A stretch of 64,000 nt of DNA from Apophysomyces variabilis (lineage: Eukaryota; Mucoromycota; Mucoromycetes; Mucorales; Mucoraceae), in NCBI GenBank assembly GCA_002749535.1, contig MZZL01000385.1, forward strand, positions 1 to 64,000, in the 5' to 3' direction. The notes below the pieces were generated by a model. That model was not told where the DNA came from, made no database searches, and worked only from the letters and a program-made list of their open reading frames with translations. Every line of letters starts with the position of its first letter. Position 1 is the stretch's first letter. Position numbers and translations under genes: made by a program. Shown in pieces: positions 1 to 11,879 of the stretch.

Positions 1-2370
1 ATATCGCAGCTATATTTGCTTTACAATTACTCATTATTAGGTGAACTCTCATGTCGTGTTTGGACATCCTTAAACTGAAACGCGATTGCCGAAAAATGCG
101 TTCCATTTTCTATGTGCTACTTCGTCAGAACTTTAGAACGCTCCAATTTCTACGAAAAAAATATATTGTGGTAATAAAATGTTTTTTGCACCAAATATAT
201 GACGTGGTTGCAGAATTCTTAGTATAGATACAACGTATTAAAATAAGGGGAAGTCGTGAGGTACTGTTCTTTATTTCATTCGCTTTCTGTATCACTCACG
301 GCATGTAACCATTATATACGTTAAAACATTTCCTGGACATATTTTACTAAACGATAAATGGAAATAGCACCGTTTATTTGGGATGTTAATTTTTTTAACT
401 GAGAAGCCCGTTCCACTTGTTTTGGCTCAATGTAGACACTTATTGCAGTTTTTGTTTGTCCTTCATCATATCTATACAATAGCGCAATCAAGATAATGTC
501 AGATGCTCTGCTACATAACTAATGTCAGTTATTCTGGGACCTGCAGTCAGCAAAGAGAATCAGGACGTCAGAAAAAGACGCAAATGATCTGCAATAATTT
601 TCTAAGAGAACATGGACAATAATTGAATTGATGGTCTCAAACCAGTACTATACACAAATCCGAAAGTTTATCGACGATTACCTTGCATTGAAACACTTAC
701 CTTATGTCACAGTATCTATCTTTGCTGCAACCATGGTTGTCTGTAAGAGTATTTTACGAGGTATTCTACGGTTGAAGATGGTTAAAAGGAAGAGTTCTGA
801 AGATAGAACAAGCCAAAAAAAGGCGTAACGTGTAAAAGCTTACCAATCTATTCACAGCAAATGAGAATGCTTCTTCAGAGTCTTGTTTACTGTTACTGCC
901 AGCCAGATGAGAAGCTATCTATTCAAGATCTTGACTGGAAATAATTCCCTTTTAACGACAATGGCCTGAGCACCTTACAATGTGTAGACAGTCTGTGTCA
1001 ACCCATATCGATCGAACTGATAGACATTGGTTTGGGCACTATACATTCATCTTTCCTTACCTTGTCCTTTTGCATGTATCATATAAAACCACCTTTCAAC
1101 CAATAGTAAACGTTGATCCAATGGTATTCTATTTGCACTTGTAATTTCTTTTGGTTCAGGAACGGTCATCATATCTATTGATTCAAAACAGTCACGCTTT
1201 TTTTGTATAGCATGATCCTCATTCCTGGGTTCGGAACTGACTTTGGTAGATATTGCGTATGTTCGCTAGAGATGATTCTGTCTTGGGCCATTACATCGAC
1301 CACTTGTTTTTGCCCTAGTACCACGCACTACTCACTACGTTACATGAGGTTATAAAAGACATCCTACTTCCTTTCTTTGAGTAAAAAGGGCAGTCTCTCT
1401 TTTTTGTCTCTTTTACTGTTCTGTTGATCATTTTACTCACAATCATTGGTATATGAAAGGCTTGTTTATCTCACAATGCCATCAATACAAAGAAAGAAAA
1501 ATATCATGTGAAAAGACCGGTTTCTGCTTTGAGAACTTGATAACAAGCGATGTTTCAGTTGTCATTGATGAACAAGAAAAGGAGTACAAGATTGTATCCA
1601 CTTTTCATGCCTACTTTATGAGCAACAAAGAATGTCTCTCATTATTTCATCCTTTACCTTCCAACGGGGGTGTAAAAGTGAAGAAGCATAGTCATTCACA
1701 GAAACGTCAAATGTCAAACTTATCTTTAAGTTCAACCCGGTAGAGTGGTCACTCATGATCATTTACTTCCATGTCAAAAAAGGAAAATAGCGATAAAGAA
1801 TGCCTACTGCCGGAAAATAAAGCTCTCAAGCTCTGATGTACATAGTGTCGAATTTGAACAGTGGATCGAAGGAAAGATACACTTTCAGTTCAAGAAATGA
1901 TCAAGTGGATTGGTTTATTTGTGAGAACGGTTCACGAGCTATATGCGCGATCTGACAAAGGTGATCTTGCAGAGGTGCCACTGTGGCGTACACATTCTGT
2001 CAAAGTAAACGTACATATCTTTTTAAAAGCAAGACATTCACAATACAAATATCAAAATGCCTTCCTTTGGTTGAACAATTTAATCTGTTGGCACCTTCAT
2101 CTGGTCTATATGCTACATACTTTCCTTTTCAAAGCAAGGCCGTGGCGCTGTTATAACGAAAAGGGTTTTTCTATGGTAGGTTTAGTAAAAAAGAGCTATG
2201 CATCTAATCATCTCTGAGACCGTGTTTAACCGTTTTTAAAGGGCTCACAATTATCTATATGAAGTACTGCTGTTTGCAGCTGCTCTTGTCAAGCTATTGG
2301 TTTCCGGCCACTTTTCCCTGCCTCAAGTTATTTCAACGGCTCTAAAGGTGTACACTCAAACTAGCGCAGT
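1..2370. other. AT-rich stretch, no recognisable gene
   Basis: No family or domain is recognisable on either strand. Two open frames on the plus strand (1453-1743 and 1861-2217) are 96 and 118 codons long. They have no convincing splice sites linking them and no conserved motif. They could be remnants of an old mobile element, but nothing supports a specific name. Confidence 0.4.
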
Positions 2371-2861
2371 GCTTTGGATGGCCTAGTAGCATTACTCCTC
2401 AAGCCCGCCATATTTTTAGTACCCTCCTTTCATATCAAGGAGATAAAGAGAATAAAGCAAGCAAAAAGGAAGAAGAACCCCCAACAAAAAATAAGAAAAA
2501 GCCGCCTACAAGAAGAAGCAAACAAAAAATCCTCAAGAAAACAAAAGACAAGAGAAAAGACACAAATATAAGGAACAAGCAAAAGCAAGAAAGGCGCGAC
2601 CCGATCCAGTGAAAACAAGAACGCAAACAAGCGCAAGGATGGTCCCAAACATATAAGAAGGACAAAGTCGCAAACAAGCAAACGAAAACAAGAAAGCAAG
2701 AAAAGAAAACAAACTATCCCAAAGACTGCTATTGAAGACAAACAAGCTATTCCTGCTATTGCCCATCTTTGTCGCTGTATTGCTCTCCCTCTCTATTAGT
2801 TTCCTAGCGTACATGGAACCTCTATGGCGAACAGATTGACGGCATCCTTGTCCTGGTTCCG

Positions 2862-3031
2862 AGCCAAACTTTCCTGACACTTGTTGGGAAGGTTTGGCAC
2901 CAAGCCTTAGGGTCCGGGCGTAAGGGTTACAGATCCATGGAACAATCCTATGGGGGCGATCCTATGGTATAGGCTATGATTCGGCCTGTATCTGGGCCTA
3001 AGGTTAGATAGACCCTGAGCCCTAAGGCTTG
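2862..3031. repeat. Nested inverted repeats, possible MITE or hairpin element
   Basis: A GC-richer island lies in AT-rich surroundings. A 12-bp perfect inverted repeat (CAAGCCTTAGGG) pairs 2900-2911 with 3020-3031. Directly to its left a second imperfect pair, GCCAAACTTTCC at 2862-2873 and GGAAGGTTTGGC at 2888-2899, forms a shorter hairpin. The upstream stretch 2450-2720 is strongly purine-biased on the plus strand and encodes only a low-complexity Lys/Arg-rich frame. A small non-autonomous element fits, but target-site duplications were not identified. Confidence 0.45.
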
Positions 3032-5705
3032 ATCGGAACTAAGTAAAGAACAAACCTCGACCCGGCGAAGATATGGAAGCTAGCAATTGTGGAGGACCAG
3101 ATGACGCTGCCGCACGATCCATACGATCCGTACGATCGTTACGATAACGGCAAATTCTATCGGGGAGTTTATCTTAATGGAAGAATGGCTGATGGGCTCT
3201 TTTAAAGATGAAAATAAATTTATTTACCGGCTAAAATGAGCACAGGACAAAAAATGTTGTATATATGCTCGAGGCAGATCAAATATGTGTGGAAAAAAAA
3301 AACCCTGACGTGACGACAGAGAAAAAAGCAGAGGCAAAACGGGGTGATAATTATTGTAATATGGGAATGGGTAAGAGAGGGCAGACAAGATGTTAATTGG
3401 CGGTGTTAAGCCATGCGAGGAAACCTTGGTTGGGAGGCAACGAGGTGTAGGCGGGCTGGGATTGCACCTCAGGATAGCAGACTTGATCTTGTTCAAACGA
3501 GATCTATTGTAACACTGGCCAGTAACGTCACCAATACGTTTGGATAGGCAGGCTGTTCAGAACGGGGAGTTAGGATCTTCAATGTTACGTTTTAACATCT
3601 GTAGTCTTATATTTAACATCTCTACTTGGACACAGCGTCTGTGACAAACATATTTGTTCGAGACAACTCAAAAAAGAAAAAGGATAGAATAAACATCTGC
3701 GGATGAGACAGGGGAAAGGTCGAAAGAGTGAGTAAAAAGAACAGAAAGGGATAAAGGTGAAAAATGTAGTGAAATAGAAAGGAAACGGAAAAAGGAAAAA
3801 GAAGGAAGAAGATAGTGTCAACCTTGATGTGCCTAGCCTGGTTCAGGAGGGAGAGCATCGAGCCATTCCAGTAAGGCCTTTCCCAGATCTAGGTCATGGC
3901 ATCGTCTTAAATCCGATCCCAGATGCTGGTGAGCATCGAGTTCGGCAAGAATTGTGCATAATACAGGCCCTGTTGTGCGTATATGTTGGCGACGTCGGGT
4001 GCATCTGGGCTGGAATGGGGAGGGGGTTGAGACAGAAGGACATTGCATCGTCAGTTTCTTGGCGAGTGATGCCTAGGCTGCCATGCATACGGAGGCAGTC
4101 AATGGCCTGTTTCTTGGTGAGGTTCACATAAACCACAGGTAATACAGGCCTTTTTCTTGCCATCGGGAAGCCATGCTAGTCACCACCAGATACACCGGCT
4201 GCGGTCTTGTCTCGTCATAGGCAACCACAGAATGGGAACTATGCATAGCATTGGTCGACATGATTCTAGGTTCGTATGCCAGTGGAGACCTCTTCAATGT
4301 TAGGGCTTTTGCAATGAAGAAATACTTTTGCGCTGACGGGATTAAATTTGGCGCTGACATAGGGCCGTAGCAGAGTGCTCGAGGTTCAAAAAAACTGGAG
4401 CCGATCTTTTACTGCATATAGTCCAAATCTTGCTAAGATCCAAGTAAAGACCACGATGATGTAGCATGCTTTTGCTACTTTACGACAACGTTCATGAAAA
4501 ACATGAAAAATGGAATTGAATGAGACATAGTCGATAGAGTTTATCCACGTTACTGTATTCTCGCAATTTACACTGGCTTAAGGAAGATTCAGTTAAGGAC
4601 GACACATAAGCTGGTGGATGACGACCTACTACAACCACGAAGACAAATAATAAATAGAAAAGACATATGCTTTAGATTATTGACCGACTGACCAAAAATG
4701 TCGGTTAGTTCATGCGTGTAACATTAGTCCATTCAGATGTATAATTGTTCCATCGAATATGTGACATCATGATTGGAACCATGGCTCTACTTCTTCATAT
4801 AATGCCTCCAGTCCTCTTGATTTCTTTTTGTGGCAGCTTGTTTCATGATATCGAATGACAGCAATTCTTCATTTACGCAATTGCCCCAACATTCACACGT
4901 CATACCATGACCCGTACCTCCATTGACAAGACCACGTGTTGTCCTCTTTCATCCTTTCTTTTGGTTTTATCTCTTACTACTTCTTCAATTACACGATATA
5001 TTGATACCTTTGTCAATCCGATGTGTGAAAAATGTACTGGGCAAGTCAAGGTGCGCAGATATGAGAACGTTTATTTATTCGCATGATTACAGAATGCTAG
5101 AGCAATCTTTCTAAGTACGAATCCAGAAAGATATGGAATGGCATGTTGTACTCTTAACAAAAGGTAGTTTCCTAATACTACAACAACTATAATTTATTAA
5201 CAATATTTCTTTAAGAAAATGCACACAACCTTGACCAAAAAGTATGCCCAAGGAATCTTTCAAGAGAAGCTTTCATTATAAAGCACGCCGTACTTTGTCA
5301 GGTTCCAACCGTAGCCGAAATCCAAACTATAGTCTTCACAAGCTTTTAACTATGCGGGTATTGCTTTCAACAAGACAGCCATTACTGGACCATCCTATAT
5401 TTCGCCTTGACAGTAAGGTAAAGCCGTGCAGCGGAATTGTTTGAACTCAAGTGTAGCTGCACGGCCTATGGCCAACGTCGCTATGTACTTACGAAGAATG
5501 TTTATTTAAACATCTACTGTAATAGCCCAAAATTTGTTTAGACAGTAAATAAAGTATTACTTTTACATTCACATTTCTTTATTCATTTGTGTCATTGCCC
5601 ATAATTGCATTTGTGCACAGAATTTAATGAATGTATAAGTCTGATTAGAAAAAGTTTTCGTAATCATATACTGAGCTTGTAAATTAAGCACATACTCAGA
5701 ACTAT
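3032..5705. other. Intergenic, only short unrecognised ORFs
   Basis: There is no recognisable gene. A purine-rich tract on the plus strand lies at about 3660-3830. Overlapping minus-strand frames between 3833 and 4360 look like pieces of one decayed coding sequence broken by frameshifts (65-90 codons each), but no family is recognisable. From 4360 to 5705 I see no conserved coding signal. Confidence 0.35.
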
Positions 5706-5865
5706 TGTTATCGACTTAAGATGAGGATTGTAGTTACTCGATAGAAGATCGATTTCCAGGTCAGGGTTGATGCAACAGAAAAAGACTTAATTTTTATTTT
5801 CTCTGATTCTGGAATGTTATATATCTGCTTAGAGGGTTGGTACTACTATGGCCTAGGCTGTGACA
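5706..5865 (+). repeat. Solo LTR, same family as 20768-20937
   Basis: The sequence begins with TGTTA and ends with TGACA. It matches the 20768-20937 repeat along its length, for example at GGATTGTAGT and at CCAGGTCAGGGTTGATGCAA against CCAGGGTCAAAGATTGATAC. It is flanked by ACTAT on the left and ACGAT on the right, a near-perfect 5-bp target duplication. About 160 bp with TG...CA ends and no internal coding region fit a solo LTR. Confidence 0.6.
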
Positions 5866-6522
5866 ACGATATATATGCTGTAAGAAAAAACCCTCAAGAT
5901 GCCTGTCGGAAAACGCAAGATGCTTAATTGTATGTTACTATGCTTGTATCAAATAACCTAAAAAGCATGCTGCAGTGAGGAATCAACTGCAAAACATAAC
6001 AAAAATAATAATGGACTTACAAATGGTAAAGCATTGTAATGTTAACAAAATGGAAGTGGATAACCTTTAAAGTTGCAAAACAATTACGTAAGCAGTCTGC
6101 TTCCCCGCTTAAATGTGCACTGTGGCGACGTTCACATTCTATCATTACTGAGATTAGCGTCTATAAGGTTAAGTAAGAATGTGTCTTTAGTAATTTACAT
6201 TAACTTTTTGATAAAAATGCGTAGGTTTACTACCTTTTCTTTATTGGATTATATGAGCTCATTAGTATGTAAAGTAAATATCAATTGGGTGAAATTTTTG
6301 GTTATATTAGCACCTTGCATGTTTTATAGATCAAATAACTCACAGCTGAATCTGACGAACTTACATTCTATTTATACTAGATATCCTACATTATAAGCGT
6401 ATAATTTAGCAACATCTATACTATAAATTAGCATTAACCTCTTTGGTTAATTACATGTTTATAACGCTAAAAAGCGCTCAAATGTTGGAGGTTTTATTTA
6501 GCACCTGGGGATTAGAATACTA

Positions 6523-9119
6523 TAGGTTTTTTCAAAAGTTTTTGAAGTTTCCAGCCAAAATTATTTGAAGTTTCGAAGAGTCTAATTTGCAGAATCATCT
6601 GATCAAACCATGAAGATTCCAATAAGAGATTTTGAATCAAAAACATGCTCTAGTTTAGGAGGAAGTGCAACTCCATCACGAAGACGTAGATACCCATCCC
6701 GCTAATTAGAATATAATTTCTAAACAACCCAATGCTTTAAAAGTTGAGGTATAGGAAAATATAATCAAAAGTAGTGTAGCAGATTCTGTTTGTTTCATGC
6801 AAAACGCCAAATACCCGTATGACGTATGAAACTACAACTAGTAAAGGTTAAACCTCATTAAACGTATCATTTACCCTAGCAATAAAAAGAAAATTAGAGA
6901 TAATTATCAAAGTTGACAGTTTGGATTACTGAGTATTATGTTGAGAGATACCATAGAGGCTTACGTGCTGTGTAAGGGAAGCCATCAATGTCCTGTGAAT
7001 CACCTCACAGCTAGATAACTGCAAAGCTATTAATTATGCTACCATATTAGCTTCCTCAATTACGTAAGATGCCATCCATAACTGCCCGTTTTGTTGAACA
7101 AATTTGAGGAGTCATTTCATGATAATAAACCGCTAACCGTGCCCGTAGTTTCATAAAAGGACGAAGTAAAAAGTCAACTAGAGAAATGAAATATTTACAG
7201 TCTATTTCATGTGATCCTGTTTAATATATATAGCGGGATCCAGAGCGCATATTAACGGAGAGTCTGATTGTTCTATGTTATAGAAGACAATGATAAACGT
7301 GAAATTGTAGCGGTAAACTCCGTAAAGTATAGTATCAAAAAACCCTTTGTCGAACAGAAGAGCTGAAAATGGTACGTCATGATGATCTCAGGTCTAGCTG
7401 AAGTCGTTCTCATCGCATATACACTGGAACATTCTCCTAAATTAAGCAAATGGAACCTTGTTGAGGAATGACCGACAAATCAGTCAAGTCGCCATCTTTG
7501 TATGGTCACTTTTATAGTCTAGAACAAGTGCTGTCACCAACAGGCAGCGCATACCACATCTTCCTTTTCTCTTTCTTTAGCTTTATTGCTTTTGTTACTG
7601 TCTTGTTTGGATGCACTCTCATTATTTCTACAAGGGACGAAGTTTGGCTAAACTGTAGGGTCCAGATTATTAGGTACGTGGGAAATGGGTGCGGAACATA
7701 ATTACCTACAATGCTTGTTTAATACAGTGCCCAAGCCTGGTTTACCAATATGTATACCATCATTGATAACTAAACCTGTGAAACTTTACTTCGACGCGGT
7801 GGGTTACATCACCTTTTACAACCACGCACAGTAGTAATAAGTACAATTCGTTATATAGTAGATTTGGACAAGGTGCGATCCAATGAAGGTAAGTTATCAT
7901 CCTTTTAGGTCGTGCTTACCAATCTACGGTAAACTAACACTTCCACTTCGCAGTAGTGATCAAGCCAGAAAGAAATCGCTCTTTCCTGGTTAGTTTATTA
8001 CGGACGGTTATGCCACATCTATTCTTTTGCACAGACAAGTTGCTGAGGAAGCACAAAGACTTCCTGACCTCACACACGAAGACCTTGAAGAACAGGAAAT
8101 GCTCTATACGAAAATGTAGGGAGCTGATCCTAGTATGTCGAGATGATTAAAACTGCTTTCTATTGCTTAATACACATTAAGATAACGAAGAAATGCCTAG
8201 ACAGCAGGAGCAAAAATGTGGATACGATCTACAAATGCAATACGGACAATGTCAAACGCAAGCACAGCACGAAATACGTAGGCTGTCATCCGTTAAATAT
8301 CATACAAAGGCTGGTTTTATAAGCGTACAGTTGGTGTCACTCAGAATGCCAAGGATCAAGCCAATAATATTCGAGTCGAAAGAGCAATCGCGCACAACAG
8401 ACATCTGATATGGATGGCATTCACAACTACATAAGGTCAATATTAAGAAAGTACAACGAGCTGACAAACATCTTCATCACTAGTGGCAACAAGTATGGAG
8501 GCTTGGATGAGCCGTCCGGTAGGCGCAATCACCAAGACAACAAAGAAGAAGGAGCAAGCGTCGCCCATTTCCAGGCACCGGTCCTGTTGGCCCCCTTTAG
8601 ACTTCTGTCCAGCCAATCCAACGAGAACCTGCTGAAGAAAATATTTTCTAAATTAGCAGAGATGTCAATATAATGGAGAAACACTACCTTCCTTTTTCAC
8701 AGGTAGATAATGACAATGAATGGCCAAAAGCACCGACAAACGATTAAGTGAACAAGGTTGCTGTTGTCGGGTTCGGATCTGGCCGGTTCGATCAAAGTCA
8801 GTATGGCAGAAAGCCTGTCGACTCGGCTGACACAATGCCGCAAATTTCTGAACAAGGCAAAGCATGTAGAGAAGTCTGTTGTTTATGAACATCGGCGAAC
8901 AGAACATAACGCGTCCCAAACATGTCCCAGGTACGGGGACAAAGCTTTGGAACTGATTCGGGCTGCAAGTCTCAGTCTGTATACTGTGCTAACTTTGTAC
9001 CAGTCGTCGCACGGTATGGACAGCGAGACATCGACGCTTCGAGAAATAATTTCGGTATCTGTTATAACACCATATACAATGGTCGCCGGGCCCAGCATTT
9101 TTTCAGATTCTGGAGATAG
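6523..9119 (+). mobile_element. Truncated Fanzor element, copy C
   Basis: The left end (6523 to about 6580) matches the left terminal inverted repeat of the complete element at 19984 and is preceded by TA. Homology to that element continues collinearly: 6523-6740 with 19984-20210, 6740-6945 with 20559-20760, and 6945-7700 with 20943-21690. The two LTR insertions of the other copy are absent here. After about 7700 the match stops and the sequence joins a decayed Fanzor coding region at 8193-9119 that lacks the N-terminal part. No matching right terminal repeat was found. This looks like an older, internally deleted relative of the 19984-24764 element. Confidence 0.7.
8193..9119 (+). pseudogene. 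Fanzor (eukaryotic TnpB-like) nuclease relic, copy C
   Basis: Fragments in different frames keep the order of a Fanzor RuvC nuclease. A frame from 8193 reads HEIRRLSSVKYHTKAG, equivalent to HEIHRCSSAEYY in copy A and to the STKKFYHLA region of copy B. Around 8750-8820 another frame reads VAVVGFGSGRFDQSQYGRKP, which resembles the RuvC segment before the conserved Glu. Near 8885-8940 TSQ-type residues lead into a CPRYG zinc-finger half. Near 9035-9060 RDIDASRN gives the RuvC-III Asp motif. Several frameshifts and stops interrupt the gene, and the N-terminal half is missing. Fanzors are RNA-guided DNA nucleases carried by eukaryotic transposons; this copy cannot encode an intact one. Confidence 0.75.
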
Positions 9120-9661
9120 TTTATATCTTTGCCCTTTCAGCTGAATGTATCGATATTCTTTTATCATATACCATTATTACTAGCGTTATATCTGCTTTGT
9201 CCACTCTTATATTGCTATTCGACTAGTTTACCGTTTTAGTTCTTGACCTTTGTCCATTGGCCATTGGCCATTGGACGTTTGTGTGCTTTATATTTCAACT
9301 CCGTCTGAATCCAGAAGTACTAATGTTACCCACATCTCAAGCGACCTGCAGCTTTACTGCTAAGCGCTCTTAGATTTTTTTTTTAATTGTTAGACAAGGG
9401 TTAAGATTTAGGAACTCTATTTTTTGTAACCGTTATAATACTGTTTATTGAACAATTTTTTACGCTACTCTAAATGGATTTTGCGTCCATGCAAGGATGA
9501 AGTTTGCGCTAAAAGGGATATAAATATGCGTCATTAGTAATGGATTACGCGAGAAATATATTTTACTTATGTGAACTTGTCCCTTCCGTGGACACAAAAT
9601 TCATTCGAGCAGCGTAAAAGAATGTTCATGGTTAGTAAATAGAAGGATAGCTTGACATCTT
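9120..9661. other. Spacer after Fanzor copy C
   Basis: AT-rich sequence with no coding signal. A short triple repeat of CCATTGG/CCATTGGCC lies at about 9254-9273. Confidence 0.35.
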
Positions 9662-9665
9662 TTAC

Positions 9666-9729
9666 TTACCCCCGAAGGGTAATCCTACCCAAAGGTAGGG
9701 GCCAGCCCCGCACCTGTATCGGTGAGGGC
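9666..9729 (+). other. Cluster of three hairpins in a GC-rich patch
   Basis: Three consecutive stem-loops are visible. ACCC at 9668-9671 pairs with GGGT at 9677-9680. CCTACC at 9684-9689 pairs with GGTAGG at 9694-9699 around a CAAA loop. GCCC at 9705-9708 pairs with GGGC at 9726-9729, with an inner CACC/GGTG stem (9711-9714 and 9721-9724). The patch is GC-rich in AT-rich flanks and lies downstream of Fanzor copy C. It may be the relic of a structured RNA such as a Fanzor guide RNA scaffold. That link is inference, since it lies 540 bp beyond the last Fanzor motif. Confidence 0.4.
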
Positions 9730-10441
9730 GGCGAGAGAGAGACACGGCTTCCATGAGCGGCCGGTATAATGTAACGCACTGCAGAGGACTTGAAGCGATG
9801 CAACACCTGGTGAGGACTTGGAAGCAGAAGATAATGAATGACACTGTGCATAAACAGACAACGTTTCTTTTTCACTTACCGAGTGGAGTGCAGGGAGCTT
9901 ACTCACACAACCAAGGTGGTACGGGACAGAGGTCATGCAGGCTAAAGGTTACAGAAGAGGGACATCAGTCATTCTGCACTATGATCAATGCGAAGTACAT
10001 ACCGGGGATGCTTTGGATAACAGAGCCAAGGAACAGAAAAGGTGTTGTTCCTTCGCGTTTATATTGCTCGGCTCACTGAAACCAAAAATCACAGTCATGG
10101 ATAAGAAATCGATGCATGTCTTATGGATGACAACAATTCAGAGATAAGACAATAGTTTTCCAACTAAAAATGGACTCAGTCTGACAGAAAGTCTGGGACA
10201 GAATGGAACACTTGTAATGAAACATATGTGGAGGAAATATACCCTCTTCGTCTGTTTCTATACTTCATTGATGATATCATATCCGTTTCTGTCAGTTATG
10301 GTATCAGAAGCTGTCAGGGCAATGATGCCCAGTTCCGGTTCTTCCCAATTGTATTGCTTTACATTCCACTTTTATTTCCCCTGAATGTAGTCATGTTCTC
10401 CTTTTCTTCTATTTTATCTTAAACTTTGTCTATTAGGCAAT

Positions 10442-10774
10442 CACAAAAGATTGGATTGCCACGGAATGAACGGTTATTATCTTGTCATGGATAATGCGCC
10501 CATCCATACACCAGTCAAGGTTAAGCAGTTGGTCGAAGAAAGAGGATACAAATGTCTCTAGCTTCCTCCCGAGTCTCCTTTTCTTAACCCAATAAAAGAG
10601 TTTTGGGCCAAAGTGAAGGCTGGGGTAAGAAGGGAGCCCTTACGAGTTGACGATAACAATCAAGAGCGTATTGTTCAAGCAGCGCGAAAAGTAAAGCGCT
10701 CAGACTATCAAGGACGAATCAGACACTCTGAAAGCTTTTTCGTTAGATGCAAAAATAGAGAAACACTTCTTTAA
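10442..10774 (+). pseudogene. Tc1/mariner-IS630-type DDE transposase, C-terminal relic
   Basis: The frame encodes the catalytic C-terminal half of a DDE_3 transposase: GYYLVMDNAPIHTP (second Asp), then LPPESPFLNPIKEFWAKVK (third acidic residue, Glu), then a basic tail ending near CKNRETLL. An in-frame TAG interrupts it just before the LPP motif. The N-terminal DNA-binding region and the first catalytic Asp are not recognisable upstream. It lies in the same orientation as the truncated Fanzor element at 6523-9119. Tc1/mariner-type transposases generate TA duplications, which is what flanks the intact Fanzor element at 19984-24764, so this may be the remains of the transposase that moved such elements. 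That link is inference. Confidence 0.75.
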
Positions 10775-11107
10775 ATAAATTCGTCTTGCTGTGGTTTGAA
10801 ATAAACTATTTCCGTAAATAGTGAACATGAACACGACTGTCTCGCAAAGAAGGGTGGTCTGACCGCAAATATTTTCATCCAATCATGCAAAAGCATGCTT
10901 TGGATTCCGCAAAAAGTTCAATCCCAGTCCGCAAATAAAAAATAGAAACACGCAGACAAATAGGAAAAACACAGTAAATTTACGGGAATTTCTAATTTGT
11001 AAAGGTATTCTTTGATTCGCTCATAGCTTTTATCTCTTGTGAGGCGTGGTTCAAGAAAAGAAAGGACAAAAAGAAAAAAAAGTAGTTGGTGTTTTGATGA
11101 CTTTAAG

Positions 11108-11879
11108 TTATACAGTAAACGCCATGGCCTTGTTCTTTTGCAAATGCTGTATTGCCATAGTTCGATATGTTTCCAGACCAGGCACTTCCAGGCCAACCAC
11201 CTTGGCCGCGTCGTCCCAATAACGCAAGTTAACCTTCAACTGAAACAGAGGGTCGATTTCGAAAGCTTGTACCTCGTCCATGGAAAACGGACCACCCTTT
11301 AATAATATTTTTTTTTTGCCCTTTCATAGTTAGGATAATGGATACTTTTGTTTAGATAGTATGTTTCTACCTGGTATTTGAGAGACAGCTTGCTGGCATT
11401 GCTTAATCCTTCATAATAGTGGGGATACTTTCCTGTTAGATAGCGTTTGACTGCCACATGAGATTCGACCAACTGGGCTACTTTGTCTGAAAACCCCAGC
11501 TTGCGGAGATACTCTGCACCAATTCGTTCGTGTCCTTTAACACCTACACTGACTTGCTCAGGTCCTAGAGATGGATCGAGCTCAGATGCGTTACAGAGCA
11601 TCTGTCTTTGGTCCGGGGAAGTTGCAAATTGGCCAATATCATGCAGGAGCGCAGCCAAGATTGTTTCTTCATCTGCATCTGCAGGAACCAAAAAAAAAAA
11701 GGCTCGATAAATAACGGAGGCATTTACATTCCCATCAGTATTTCATTACTTGATTGGCGTGCCTGTGCAGCTGCCTGCAAACTATGTTCCAGTTGGGATA
11801 TTTTTTCACCAATGTAGTCCTTTTTGCTTCCGTCCACAAGAACCTGGAAAACCGAATCGACGATTCTTTCGGGGTCCAT
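11108..11879 (-). CDS. phnZ: HD-domain oxygenase, PhnZ-type (phosphonate degradation)
   Basis: The predicted protein has about 208 residues from three exons (11879-11750, 11678-11371, 11296-11108) that join in frame. It carries the full PhnZ signature: the Y-x-x-E lid (DYIGEK), SQLEH, LLHDIG, GHERIGAEYL, ESHVAVKRYL and RYWDDAAK. These give the His/Asp ligands of the mixed-valent di-iron site, and the Tyr and Glu sit 10 and 7 residues before the first His, as in PhnZ. The segment LSNASKLSLKYQ-GGPFS matches the family's substrate-binding region. PhnZ cleaves 1-hydroxy-2-aminoethylphosphonate to glycine and phosphate with O2. The gene is divergent from a PhyH/PhnY-type dioxygenase, its expected pathway partner. 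Related HD oxygenases act on other phosphonates (TmpB, PhnZ1), so the exact substrate is inferred. The Lys four residues after HV, used for phosphonate binding in PhnZ, is present. Confidence 0.88.
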
